Shown here: in pieces, positions 16,802 to 24,929 of the stretch
How positions within the stretch are numbered: the first letter of the stretch is position 1
How the letters are laid out: each line of letters starts with the position of its first letter
Assembly (NCBI GenBank): GCA_023412765.1
Contig: JAEZBX010000268.1
Coordinates: 1 to 33,162, forward strand
Direction of reading: 5' to 3'
Length of the DNA stretch: 33,162 nucleotides
Source: Bacteroidota bacterium
Lineage (GTDB): Bacteria; Bacteroidota; Bacteroidia; Cytophagales; Cyclobacteriaceae
Made by a program: the position numbers and the translations under genes
Notes under the pieces: model-generated
Databases searched by the model: none
What the model saw: the letters and a program-made list of their open reading frames with translations, nothing else
Told to the model about the DNA's origin: nothing

Positions 16802-18568
16802 ATGCCATTACCGGAATTTAGTGGTACACTAGGTCTTAAACGGGCCGCTCACTTGTTGCGTAGAGCTACCTTCGGTGCGACTAAGCAGCAGATAGATACA
16901 TTCGCAGGGTTAACACCTGCGCAGGCTACTACACAGTTGTTCGGACAGACGCTGCCTCCGCCAATTTTGCCCATCGATCCAAAAACGGGACAAGAATGGG
17001 TACTTACCGGAATCACTGACGCGAATAGTGAAGGTAGCGACCTTGCTCAATATCTCCTCGGTTGGTTTGTTGGACAGATGATGCACCCCTCTCTCGGATA
17101 TTCTGCGCGAGAGAAAATCGTCTTGTTTCTACACACTCATTTTACCATGATAATGGAAAAAGTGAGCGATACCAGAGCTCTGTATTTTCAGAATGAATTA
17201 TTCCGACAGTTCGCATTGGATGGGAATGCCCCAGACCCAGAAATAAATTTCAAGAAGCTGACAGTGAAGGTGAGTGTTGACAATGCGATGCTCCAATTGT
17301 TGGATGGAACATTGAATGTGAAGGGAAGCTTCAACGAAAATTATGCACGCGAACTACTTGAACTATATTCAATTGGTCGCGGCCTTGAAGCGAATCCGCC
17401 AGCTACTTCCGGTGATACAGGGGACTATGGTGTCTATCGCGAGTCGGATGTTCAAACAGCTGCACGAATCTTAACGGGCTGGTCACATGATGACGATTTC
17501 GCAAACATCGACCCTGACACTTTATTGCCTCGAGGCAAAGTGAAAGGTAGTCCTACAAATGCATCGGCACACGATAACGATACGGCTAAACCAAAACAAT
17601 TTAGCGACCGATTCTCCAGCGTGTTATTTCCCGATAATACTATCGTCCCAGATCCTCTTCTTATGCCCGGAGGAAATCCAACTGAAGAAAGTGCATTAGA
17701 TGAAATAGCTAAACTTATCGATCTTATTTACGAGCAGCCAGAAACCGCCAAAAACATTTGCCGCAAGATCTACCGTTTCTATCTGTGGGCACCGCATACA
17801 GCGGATGAAGCTTTTGCAGTAGAGGCTATCATAGATCAAATGGTCGACTTATTTGTTTCGTCTGCCAACAATTTTAAAATACAACCTGTAATCGAAAATC
17901 TTTTGCGCAGTCAGCATTTTTATGAAGCTGCTGGCGGCGTTACCGACGATAGCTTTGGCGGCTTAATCAAATCGCCAATTGATCTGGTGGTAGGTACACT
18001 GCGTTTCTTTGACGTGCAACTGCCAGACATGCTTGCGCAAACTGAACAATACTATGAAGCAACGGGAGAAATTCTCGGGCATATAGTAAACCAGGGCATG
18101 AACTTTTATAATCCGTATGACGTGGCTGGTTATGAAGCGTATCATCAATACCCGGTTTACCATCGTTACTGGATAACAACAAACTCATTAGCCAAGCGGT
18201 ATGACTTTGTAAGACAGCTGATAGATTCGCAGGGTAACATGATGTTCAACGTCAACACTTACGAATATATACGCGACAATTTCGGAAGTGTGGCTGCAGA
18301 CTCTGAAGAATTACTCATCGCGCTTGCAACGTACCTGTTACCGCACCATGATGCATTGACGTTTGATGATGCAGCTGATGATGCCTCCAGCTTAACAGCT
18401 GCCCGGTTGACATACTTCAAGAATCGTTTCCTCACAGACGTGAGTATGAATCCTGAGCAATACTGGACGGATACATGGAACCAGGGAACCGAAATCGGTG
18501 AATTGCGTGAATGGCTAAATCGCCTGTTCGGAGCGCTGTTGCAGTCACCTGAATATCAACTATCGTAA
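16802..18568 (+). CDS. DUF1800 family protein
   Basis: 588 residues. The N-terminus carries the DUF1800 signature (KRAAHLLRRATFGAT, residues 13-27), then a repeated helix-rich body with FNENYARELLELYSIG (nearly the family consensus NEN.ARELLEL), TAARILTGW, the Asp/His-rich insertion SHDDDFANIDPDTLLP, and NICRKIYRFYLW. DUF1800 genes are usually paired with DUF1501 genes; their biochemical activity is unknown. No signal peptide is visible, although the partner downstream carries a Tat signal. The start ATG 16802 follows an A-rich spacer. Eleven bases separate its stop from the DUF1501 gene. Confidence 0.92.
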   Translation: MPLPEFSGTLGLKRAAHLLRRATFGATKQQIDTFAGLTPAQATTQLFGQTLPPPILPIDPKTGQEWVLTGITDANSEGSDLAQYLLGWFVGQMMHPSLGYSAREKIVLFLHTHFTMIMEKVSDTRALYFQNELFRQFALDGNAPDPEINFKKLTVKVSVDNAMLQLLDGTLNVKGSFNENYARELLELYSIGRGLEANPPATSGDTGDYGVYRESDVQTAARILTGWSHDDDFANIDPDTLLPRGKVKGSPTNASAHDNDTAKPKQFSDRFSSVLFPDNTIVPDPLLMPGGNPTEESALDEIAKLIDLIYEQPETAKNICRKIYRFYLWAPHTADEAFAVEAIIDQMVDLFVSSANNFKIQPVIENLLRSQHFYEAAGGVTDDSFGGLIKSPIDLVVGTLRFFDVQLPDMLAQTEQYYEATGEILGHIVNQGMNFYNPYDVAGYEAYHQYPVYHRYWITTNSLAKRYDFVRQLIDSQGNMMFNVNTYEYIRDNFGSVAADSEELLIALATYLLPHHDALTFDDAADDASSLTAARLTYFKNRFLTDVSMNPEQYWTDTWNQGTEIGELREWLNRLFGALLQSPEYQLS

Positions 18569-18579
18569 CAGCTTGACGT

Positions 18580-20328
18580 ATGAACAAATCGAGAAGAGAT
18601 TTTCTTAAGAAGCTTCCGTTAGCGATGAGTATACCTTTCACGTTGGGAGGTATTTCGATACGCGCGATGGGGCAAAATGTTCTAACGCGCATGGCGGCAG
18701 CAAGTCAGAACGATCGAGTGTTGATCATTCTGCAGATGCACGGCGGCAACGATGGATTGAATTGTTGTATTCCCGTCGCTAAATATGACGACTACTACAG
18801 CAAGCGTGCGAACATAGCAATACCTGCAAGCAATAGCGTGAGAAAATATGTTGAGTTGGATAGCACGCTGGAAGAAAATTCGCGCATCGGTCTCCATCCT
18901 GATATGCTGGGGATGAAAGCCCTATACGATCAGGGTCGAATGGCTGTGATACAGGGTGTGTCGTATAAGAACAACAACGGTTCTCATTTTCGTGGACGCG
19001 ACATCACCTTCATGGGAGGATCTTATGATGATTATTTCCAGTCCGGATGGGTTGGTCGTTACCTGCAAGGTGAGTATGCACCGTATCGATACCCAGAAGA
19101 ATTTTTAAACCCGCTGTTTCCTGAGAATGAAATGATAGATCCTCTGGCGATCGAGATCGGTGGCGATGTTTCATTGATCTTTCACCAGGAAGGCAATATA
19201 CCAACATCATTTTCTCTCTCCAGCAACGGACCTGATGACCTTACTGACCTTGAAGGCTTTTTTGAAGATCAAACGGTAGACCCGCGGGGTATTCCACCTG
19301 AGTATTTAAAAGACTCCTCGTATTATAAAGAGCTCAAGTGGATATTGGATTTGGAAGATAAAACTGAAGACTACACGAAACGACTCCGTAACGTATTAAA
19401 CAGCACTTCTGAATCCACCGTGGTCTACCCTTCTACTTATCCTTTCAACGCTCCTAATGGTAGCAAGACAAACAGGCTGAAAGATCAGCTGAAGTTGATT
19501 GCAAGGCTGCTTGCGGGCGGTTGTAAAACAAAAGTCTTTCTTGTAAAGATTGGAGGGTTTGATACACACGCCGATCAGGTCGAGAAATATGATACTACGA
19601 TGGGTAGTCATGCGGCCCTGATGTACCACGTGTCAACAAGCATGAAAGCATTTCAAGAAGACTTGAGAGCGAGAGGACAGGAAGATCGTGCGCTCACGAT
19701 CACGACGTCGGAGTTTTCGCGGCGTGTAGCATCAAATGGAAGTTATGGAACCGACCACGGTACAGCTGGTCCTATGTTCATCTTCGGAAAGGGTGTTAAG
19801 CCTGGCGTTATTGGTGATGCATTCCTAACCAACCAATCGGGAACTAACCTGGCAATGCAATATGACTACCGGGTTGTCTATGCAAATATTCTTCGCGACT
19901 GGATGCTAGTTAATGATGATCAATTAAACAAGATATTTCCTGATGGAAATTTTGAAGATGATGCAACAAAAGGACTGATGACTACGGGCACTTCAGATGG
20001 AACGGTTTTCCAGGAACTGCCCCTCGCTCAACAAGTCATTCTGGGTAACGAAGGTTTCATTGGAGATCGTTTTTCCCTTGAGGATTGCTTTCCCAATCCA
20101 GCAAAGGAAAAAACTACAATGCACTTCAAGGTCAATAGCTCCTACCATGTAAACGTTGACCTTTTTAATAACGCAGGAAGAAAGGTCAGAACGATTGTCG
20201 ACGGCATATTTGATCCGGGTGAACATATGGTTGAAGTCAATGTCGCCGATCTGCCAGCTGGGACTTATGTGTACCAGATGAAAACGGGTTTTTATAAAGA
20301 GGCAAAGAAGCTTGTGATAGTGAAATAA
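18580..20328 (+). CDS. DUF1501 family protein with Tat signal and T9SS C-terminal domain
   Basis: 582 residues. The N-terminus NKSRRDFLKK is a twin-arginine export motif followed by a hydrophobic segment. The core (about 35-490) is a DUF1501 / alkaline-phosphatase-superfamily fold with QMHGGNDGLN, NNNGSHFRGRDI, GGFDTHADQ, TSEFSRR and GTDHGTAG, the last His-rich motifs resembling metal-binding sites. Residues 498-582 form a beta-sandwich sorting domain of the T9SS type (CFPNPAKEK, FNNAGRKVRTI, LPAGTYVYQMKTG, LVIVK end). Expected route: Tat export to the periplasm, then T9SS to the surface, possibly with lipopolysaccharide attachment. Hydrolytic function is inferred only. It is the second gene of a pair with DUF1800. 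Confidence 0.92.
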   Translation: MNKSRRDFLKKLPLAMSIPFTLGGISIRAMGQNVLTRMAAASQNDRVLIILQMHGGNDGLNCCIPVAKYDDYYSKRANIAIPASNSVRKYVELDSTLEENSRIGLHPDMLGMKALYDQGRMAVIQGVSYKNNNGSHFRGRDITFMGGSYDDYFQSGWVGRYLQGEYAPYRYPEEFLNPLFPENEMIDPLAIEIGGDVSLIFHQEGNIPTSFSLSSNGPDDLTDLEGFFEDQTVDPRGIPPEYLKDSSYYKELKWILDLEDKTEDYTKRLRNVLNSTSESTVVYPSTYPFNAPNGSKTNRLKDQLKLIARLLAGGCKTKVFLVKIGGFDTHADQVEKYDTTMGSHAALMYHVSTSMKAFQEDLRARGQEDRALTITTSEFSRRVASNGSYGTDHGTAGPMFIFGKGVKPGVIGDAFLTNQSGTNLAMQYDYRVVYANILRDWMLVNDDQLNKIFPDGNFEDDATKGLMTTGTSDGTVFQELPLAQQVILGNEGFIGDRFSLEDCFPNPAKEKTTMHFKVNSSYHVNVDLFNNAGRKVRTIVDGIFDPGEHMVEVNVADLPAGTYVYQMKTGFYKEAKKLVIVK

Positions 20329-20339
20329 AGGGAAGACTA

Positions 20340-20374
20340 ACCGCAAGGACGCCATGACGCAAAGAAGCAAAGAG
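20340..20374. repeat. Bacteroidota-type ACCGCAAGGACGC intergenic repeat
   Basis: This stretch reads ACCGCAAGGACGCCATGACG and then CAAAGAAGCAAAGAGG just after the DUF1501 stop. A/C-rich runs with CGCAAAG units occur between genes in Bacteroidota genomes, and related TTCTTTGCGTGAAA motifs occur here at about 603-616 and 1308-1316. Origin and role are unknown. A weak hairpin (AGGACT 20416-20421 with AGTCCT 20438-20443, then TTTT) may help end transcription. Confidence 0.45.
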
Positions 20375-20532
20375 GTATCTGTATTAATTCAAAAGTTATA
20401 CATGCATCTGCAGATAGGACTGAAGCATTGCATATCAAGTCCTTTTCAACGTCGCGCCCTCGCGATAGTAACTACATATCCACTTCACAAACACTAATTG
20501 ATAGTCATTACATTAATTAAAGGACTTATAAA

Positions 20533-21429
20533 ATGAAAAGACTCTCACTCCTTCTGTTCTGTTGTCTGCTGATACTTGCTGCGGAAGCTCAGGATAAGAA
20601 ACGAAAGAAGATCGCTTCCCCGGCATTTAAGGAAAAGAAGGCGCGTGAAGATGCAAAGTTTCTGGAAAAGCAGTGGTGGTTGGGACTAAAGGGGGGTGCA
20701 AATCTCTCAAAGGTTAGTGTAGACAAAGTTTACAGCGCCGTAGCACCAACAAACTATGACTATAGCGACATTGCCAAGCGATACACCAACTTTGATTTGG
20801 TCGGTTCTCAAATTACGCTCGAGGCTACTTTTTATTTCAAAGGATTCTCTTTAAGTGTTCAACCTACTTATCAACACTCACGCTTTATCTACACCAACAG
20901 CTATTCATGGAGTTCGGATATTGAAGAAACAAATCACGTTGAACTAAATTTTGAGCAGGAACAAAAAGTTGATCATGCAATCATCCCATTGGTAATTAAG
21001 TATGATATAACAGGCAATAAACTCCGTCCTTATGTGCAGATAGGAGTCTATACAGCAATGTTGATCAATGCAAACAAATCAGTTTCAATTACTGGGATCG
21101 ATCACGCAGCCGGCGGGGCAAATGAATTTAAAGAAGAATCGATAATAATTGGTGCGAAAGATCTGTTCGCAAAAAATCATTGGGGTATCATGGGAGGTGC
21201 CGGTCTCAATTACAACCTCGGAAACAACGTCAGGTTAAATCTTGATATTCTCTATCGTCACGGTATGAGCAATATAGTATCCACGGATAACCGATACGGT
21301 AGCGACAGACTTTCGGGTGTTGGCGACGTAATGGATGATCTTAGTTTGGATAACTTGTCTTTCTCAGCAGGAGTTCTATTTCCTCTGCGCTTCTTATCGA
21401 GCGGGTTTAAAACTTTAGATTTAAAATAG
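20533..21429 (+). CDS. Outer-membrane beta-barrel protein (PorT-like)
   Basis: 298 residues with a signal peptide (1-19, ending AEA-Q). After a short Lys-rich segment (DKKRKKIASPAFKEKKARED), the barrel starts with WWLGLKGGANLSKV, a typical opening of PorT-type outer-membrane proteins of Bacteroidota. Later strands (FKGFSLSVQPTYQHSRF, LRPYVQIGVYTAMLINA, HWGIMGGAGLNYNLG, VRLNLDILYRHGM, LSFSAGVLFPLRF) alternate hydrophobic and polar residues. Similarity to PorT, a T9SS assembly factor, is by pattern only and could simply reflect the barrel fold. It lies 6 bp upstream of a lipoprotein gene, forming a probable pair. Confidence 0.75.
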   Translation: MKRLSLLLFCCLLILAAEAQDKKRKKIASPAFKEKKAREDAKFLEKQWWLGLKGGANLSKVSVDKVYSAVAPTNYDYSDIAKRYTNFDLVGSQITLEATFYFKGFSLSVQPTYQHSRFIYTNSYSWSSDIEETNHVELNFEQEQKVDHAIIPLVIKYDITGNKLRPYVQIGVYTAMLINANKSVSITGIDHAAGGANEFKEESIIIGAKDLFAKNHWGIMGGAGLNYNLGNNVRLNLDILYRHGMSNIVSTDNRYGSDRLSGVGDVMDDLSLDNLSFSAGVLFPLRFLSSGFKTLDLK

Positions 21430-21435
21430 GCAGTT

Positions 21436-22635
21436 ATGAATAGAAGATTTTCTCTCCTAATACTTGTCATCACAGGATGTATGCCTTCCTGTACAGAGGA
21501 GTCCAACCCCACATTCGATACTCAAAATTTCACATCAATCTTTGATAGCAACAAGTTCGACGCTTCATACTTCCCTATCGATATGCAAGAGACGCCAGAT
21601 GAAGGTTATCTGATTTTGGGCGGACGGAAACTCGAAGACTCCAACTTTACCGGTATTTATTTGTTGAAAGCTGACAAGTTTGGAAACTTCGTGAAAGAAA
21701 TAGAAGTAGATGAGACCTCTGTACATCCCATTGGAAAACTAACTGCCATTCAGGGACGGTATTATTTCTTTTGTATGGATCCAGTCACACAGGTAGCTCA
21801 GATTGCCGATGTGGATGCTGCTCTTGAGGCGGTGAACATCACACCTGTACAAGGTGGGCTCACCTATCCTGCCGCAGCCTCTTTCGTTGATAATGGGTTT
21901 GCATTGCTGAGCTATGATAATAGCAGCAAAGAGTCAGTTATTTCTTTGGTAAGTGTTTCGGGAGGAGTTCAGGCATCCAAAGGGTACACAATCGGCACTG
22001 GTGAAGACATTGAAGAACCCATCATTAATCATTTTATTCGGACAGCAAGACAATATCCATTCGAAGTGGGAAGAGTATCGAGCAGCCTTTATTTCTTCAA
22101 TGGTTTTTACAATTACACTTTCTCTCTGGTGTTCACAAACATATCGTCCGACGATCCTTCCGGAGTAGTTCAGGGACAACATGATGATGGCGGCTTTAGC
22201 GCCGTAACACCATTGGGGGGTAACAAGTTTGCTTCATCGCGATTTAATTACGGTGACAATTATATTTTACCTAACAAAGATTTGTCTGTTTCTGGGAACA
22301 CTTCCAGCACCGACCTCGGTGGATATAGCTTGCCTGAGATGGTGGAAAATGCCAGGGTAAAAATTCTTCGCGCTGCTGTCGACAACAAGAATGTTTTGAT
22401 ATATGGAACAGATACAAAATCAAAACAGATAGGTCTTCTCTTCTATGAGGAGGCGTCAGGAACGTTTCTAAGCAGCCACTACCTGGGTTTCTCAAATCCA
22501 TTTGAGATTGCCAGTCTTACACAAACAAGTGACGGAGGATTGGCCGTATGTGGCACGACTTATTTAGCAGGTCGCTTTCCACGAATATGTATCTTCAAAC
22601 TTTCAAAGGAAAAACTTGCAGACAACGTAAACTGA
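21436..22635 (+). CDS. Lipoprotein with probable beta-propeller repeats
   Basis: 399 residues. Lipoprotein-like N-terminus: MNRRFSLLILVITGC is a clean lipobox (ITGC, Cys 15), with a second candidate at Cys 20. The body shows repeated modules of the form ETPDEGYLILGG, FVDNGFALLSYD and TSDGGLAVCGTT, each G-rich strand followed by a longer loop. This is what beta-propeller proteins with delta-60 or WG-like blades look like; about six blades are possible. Function is unknown. It is almost certainly co-transcribed with the barrel protein just upstream (6-bp gap), which suggests a surface lipoprotein/barrel pair. murB starts about 114 bp downstream. Confidence 0.75.
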   Translation: MNRRFSLLILVITGCMPSCTEESNPTFDTQNFTSIFDSNKFDASYFPIDMQETPDEGYLILGGRKLEDSNFTGIYLLKADKFGNFVKEIEVDETSVHPIGKLTAIQGRYYFFCMDPVTQVAQIADVDAALEAVNITPVQGGLTYPAAASFVDNGFALLSYDNSSKESVISLVSVSGGVQASKGYTIGTGEDIEEPIINHFIRTARQYPFEVGRVSSSLYFFNGFYNYTFSLVFTNISSDDPSGVVQGQHDDGGFSAVTPLGGNKFASSRFNYGDNYILPNKDLSVSGNTSSTDLGGYSLPEMVENARVKILRAAVDNKNVLIYGTDTKSKQIGLLFYEEASGTFLSSHYLGFSNPFEIASLTQTSDGGLAVCGTTYLAGRFPRICIFKLSKEKLADNVN

Positions 22636-22749
22636 TGTTGCGCCGAGACAACCTCCATCGGATATTGCTACTTTTCGCTGCGCATCTACTTTGGTACCTT
22701 GGTTTTCCCTCAATACCTTCGCGAGGTAAAACATACCATCTGCAAACTC

Positions 22750-23769
22750 ATGATTGTAAAACAAAACGTTGACCTTTTTCCATATAACACGTTCGGATTG
22801 CATTCGACTACAAAGTATTTTACAACAGTCGACTCCCCTGACGAAGCGAAATCATTGTTTGCCTCTGACATTTTTCGAAAAGAGAAACATTTTATTCTAG
22901 GTGGAGGAAGCAACGTCCTTCTAACGAAAGACTTCGATGGTCTTGTTGTTAAGGTTGAGATCATGGGTAAGGATGTGGTCGCAGAAACCGATTCGACAAT
23001 CACTTTAAAAGTTGGATCGGGAGAAAATTGGCATCAGTTTGTGATGCATTGTGTCGCCCAAAACTATGGAGGTGTTGAGAACCTTTCACTCATTCCAGGT
23101 ACGGTTGGTGCTGCTCCGATGCAAAATATTGGTGCTTATGGGGTAGAGATAAAAAAAAATATTTTGGGGGTGGAAGCGATTGAAATCAGCACTGGTGATG
23201 TAAGGTATTTCGATAATGAAGGATGCAGGTTCGGGTATCGCGAAAGCATTTTCAAGCAAGAATTAAAAGATCAATTTCTGATATCAAGCATCACTTTAAA
23301 GCTTACTAAAAGAGATCATCAATTCAATATAAGTTACGGAGCGATTGAAGAAACATTAAAGAAATTTGGGGCAGAAACTTTATCGGTAAAAGCAATTAGT
23401 GATGCTGTTATCAGCATTCGAAGCAGTAAGTTACCTGACCCTTCGCGCATAGGTAACGCCGGAAGTTTTTTCAAAAATCCTTCAATCCATGCTGATTTAG
23501 TGGATTTTATAAAGAAAGATTTTCCATCGCTTCCAACATTTCCATCAACAGATGGACTGATAAAAATTCCTGCAGCATGGTTGATCGAACAGTGTGGATG
23601 GAAAGGAAAAACTTTTGGCAACATTGGTGTTCATCAACATCAAGCTTTAGTGTTAGTGAACTATGGTGGAGGTGATGGAGAAAAAATTTGGGAGCTCGCG
23701 TTGAAGATAAAAGAGAGTGTGAAAGAAAAATTTAACATCACTCTTCAACCGGAAGTCAATGTAATATAA
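22750..23769 (+). CDS. murB: UDP-N-acetylenolpyruvoylglucosamine reductase
   Basis: 339 residues from ATG 22750 (MIVKQNVDLFPYNTFG), chosen over an upstream ATG because the family begins with this NTFG-type sequence. The FAD-binding domain has FILGGGSNVLLTKDFDGLV, SLIPGTVGAAPMQNIGAYG and FGYRESIFKQE. The C-terminal domain carries GNAGSFFKNP with the catalytic Ser, AAWLIEQCGWKGKTFGNIGVHQHQALVLVN and a PEVNVI end. MurB reduces UDP-GlcNAc-enolpyruvate to UDP-MurNAc with NADPH in the cytoplasm. The long C-terminal part is the type I form. It sits alone between the lipoprotein pair and the small basic genes. Confidence 0.96.
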   Translation: MIVKQNVDLFPYNTFGLHSTTKYFTTVDSPDEAKSLFASDIFRKEKHFILGGGSNVLLTKDFDGLVVKVEIMGKDVVAETDSTITLKVGSGENWHQFVMHCVAQNYGGVENLSLIPGTVGAAPMQNIGAYGVEIKKNILGVEAIEISTGDVRYFDNEGCRFGYRESIFKQELKDQFLISSITLKLTKRDHQFNISYGAIEETLKKFGAETLSVKAISDAVISIRSSKLPDPSRIGNAGSFFKNPSIHADLVDFIKKDFPSLPTFPSTDGLIKIPAAWLIEQCGWKGKTFGNIGVHQHQALVLVNYGGGDGEKIWELALKIKESVKEKFNITLQPEVNVI

Positions 23770-23825
23770 GTGATGAAAGATGTTGACTTCTTGTTTTTTT
23801 ATGATCGAAAAAAAAATGCGGAATG

Positions 23826-23852
23826 AAAAATTTTTTGCGAAAAATTTTTGCG
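23826..23852. repeat. Tandem AAAAATTTTTGCG repeat
   Basis: AAAAATTTTTTGCG at 23826-23839 is followed directly by AAAAATTTTTGCG at 23840-23852, two tandem copies differing by one T. Each is an A-tract/T-tract palindrome, a shape that bends DNA. It lies just upstream of the putative promoter of the small Lys/Ala peptide gene, so it could act as an UP-like element or binding site. Confidence 0.6.
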
Positions 23853-23876
23853 AATAAAATATTTGTTATAACTTTT
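23847..23876 (+). promoter_or_regulatory. Probable promoter of the 25-residue basic peptide gene
   Basis: TTTG (23847-23850) is followed after 18 bases by TAACTTTT (23869-23876), close to the Bacteroidota -33 TTTG / -7 TAnnTTTG pattern. The transcript would begin about 25 bases before the ATG at 23908, through an A-rich leader (CACAAAAATAAAAAACGCT), which is the typical replacement for a Shine-Dalgarno site in this phylum. Confidence 0.4.
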
Positions 23877-23907
23877 CGTATCGTTTAACACAAAAATAAA
23901 AAACGCT

Positions 23908-23985
23908 ATGGCAAAAACAGCGAAGAAAGCAGCAAAGAAAGCAGCGAAAAAATCTGCTAAGAAAGCTGCAAAGAAGAAGAAGTAA
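23908..23985 (+). CDS. 25-residue Lys/Ala-rich basic peptide (histone H1-tail-like)
   Basis: ATG 23908-23910 to TAA 23983-23985 encodes 25 residues: 13 Lys, 9 Ala, one Thr, one Ser and Met. The core is a tetrapeptide rhythm of AAKK (KKAAKKAAKKSAKKAAKK) with a KKKK end and no acidic residue. Charge and pattern match C-terminal tails of histone H1 and of bacterial Hc1-type nucleoid proteins, so non-specific DNA or RNA binding is a reasonable guess, not a result. Expression is supported by the A-rich leader, a promoter-like sequence and a strong terminator 25 bp downstream. It is too short for most gene finders. Alternatively it is a low-complexity remnant of a longer Hc1-type gene. Confidence 0.65.
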   Translation: MAKTAKKAAKKAAKKSAKKAAKKKK

Positions 23986-24010
23986 TTAGGCAAGGCCTAA
24001 AGAAACTTTG

Positions 24011-24050
24011 CGAAGGGAAGTAAATTAGATTTACTTCCCTTTCGTTTTTT
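24011..24050 (+). terminator. Intrinsic terminator after the basic peptide gene
   Basis: CGAAGGGAAGTAAA (24011-24024) pairs with TTTACTTCCCTTTCG (24030-24044), a 14-bp stem with one bulged base and a short loop, followed by TTTTTT (24045-24050). This is the best intrinsic terminator in the window and defines a short transcript for the peptide gene. Confidence 0.85.
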
Positions 24051-24120
24051 TATCCCCCTTCCCTCTTAGTATTTCTATACTACTCCTGTTCACCATTGAA
24101 TGCGCTTCCGGCAATGCAGC

Positions 24121-24358
24121 TCTGCGGTTAAAGCAATCTTGATTCTGTTCAATACAATCGGATAGGCCGTGCCGACTCCAAGTTTCTTTTTTTACTGCTG
24201 AGGAAGCTGAGCCTGATCAACAGTCTCTGCTTCGTAGACAATCGAAAAAACTTCAGATGAATTACGCCGGTGCTCTGCGTGAATTCTCTCTGCGTGCTCC
24301 GCGGTTAAAAGCAATCTTGATTCTGTGCAATACAGTCGGACAGGCCGTGCTAACTCCA
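24121..24358. repeat. Direct repeat of about 58 bp, two copies
   Basis: 24124-24180 and 24301-24358 are direct copies with one length difference and about five substitutions. The shared text runs GCGGTTAAAGCAATCTTGAT, then TCTG-TCAATACA-TCGGA-AGGCCGTG. Similarity extends a little to the left (GCTCTGCGGTT against GCTCCGCGGTT), and more CTCTGCGTG-type motifs lie between. The spacer 23986-24531 holds these, the terminator, a small palindrome (ATCAGAAAGTTCTGAT, 24419-24434) and no gene. Confidence 0.65.
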
Positions 24359-24531
24359 CCAAATCATCATTAGGTTGAATATATTAACGATTCTACATCG
24401 AGAGATTACTCAATGGGTATCAGAAAGTTCTGATCGGAACGACTTCATTCGGTTGCATAAAATATATAAATCAACTCCTTGTCTTACCCAGTTTACGACG
24501 TTAACTTCGCGAAAAAATTAACCCTATAATC

Positions 24532-24843
24532 ATGGCAAAAAGTGCAGTAAAAACTTCAACCAAGACAGCGGTAAAAAAGACTGCCGTAAAACCAACGGTA
24601 GTTTCCGATTCCAATCCTATTGTTAAGGCAAGCGAAACAGCTCTAAAGAAACTTAAAGACCTCGGAATAGACAATCAACTTCAGGCTGACCTGGAATGGT
24701 GCATCGGCAGTTACAAGGCTGACAAAAATCCAATAGGGTTGTACGAAATGGTTCGCCGCTCTATTGCAGTGTTCAAAGAAAACAAGAGTACGAAAGGCAT
24801 CACCTCAAAGCTTATCAGCGATCTCGAGAAAGTAGCTCAATAG
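24532..24843 (+). CDS. Small protein with Lys/Thr/Ala-rich basic tail and helical domain
   Basis: 103 residues. The first 22 (AKSAVKTSTKTAVKKTAVKP) are Lys/Thr/Ala/Val-rich and unstructured-looking, like a short histone-type tail. Residues 28-103 form an amphipathic helical domain (SETALKKLKDLGIDNQLQADLEWCIGSYKADKNPIGLYEMVRRSIAVFKENKSTKGITSKLISDLEKVAQ in order), with one Cys and a conserved-looking DNPIGLYE-like turn near 66. No family is recognised with confidence. Nucleic-acid binding by the tail is inferred only. It shares the MAK-plus-Lys/Ala opening with the 25-residue peptide 550 bp upstream. It is followed by a hairpin and converges with dCMP deaminase. Confidence 0.8.
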   Translation: MAKSAVKTSTKTAVKKTAVKPTVVSDSNPIVKASETALKKLKDLGIDNQLQADLEWCIGSYKADKNPIGLYEMVRRSIAVFKENKSTKGITSKLISDLEKVAQ

Positions 24844-24868
24844 ATAACTGATCTTTCTAATTTGAACT

Positions 24869-24914
24869 AGCCATGCACGGTTTTTTTATCACCGCATTAA
24901 GGTGTAGCATGGCT
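24869..24914. terminator. Hairpin in the convergent spacer before dCMP deaminase
   Basis: AGCCATGC (24869-24876) pairs with GCATGGCT (24907-24914). Inside, CGGT (24878-24881) pairs with ACCG (24891-24894) and TTTTTTT lies in the loop. It lies between two converging stop codons and could end transcripts from both sides; the T-run inside the structure makes a simple terminator less certain. Confidence 0.35.
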
Positions 24915-24929
24915 TCTGTTGCCGATTTT

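Noticed and set aside
22699..22749. Longer murB start adding 17 codons
   Set aside because: The extension has no family similarity, and the family N-terminus starts at the ATG at 22750.
23799..23993. Phe/Ala-rich minus-strand open frame opposite the basic peptide gene
   Set aside because: It is the antisense reading of the AAG/GCA repeat codons; the plus strand has the leader and the terminator.
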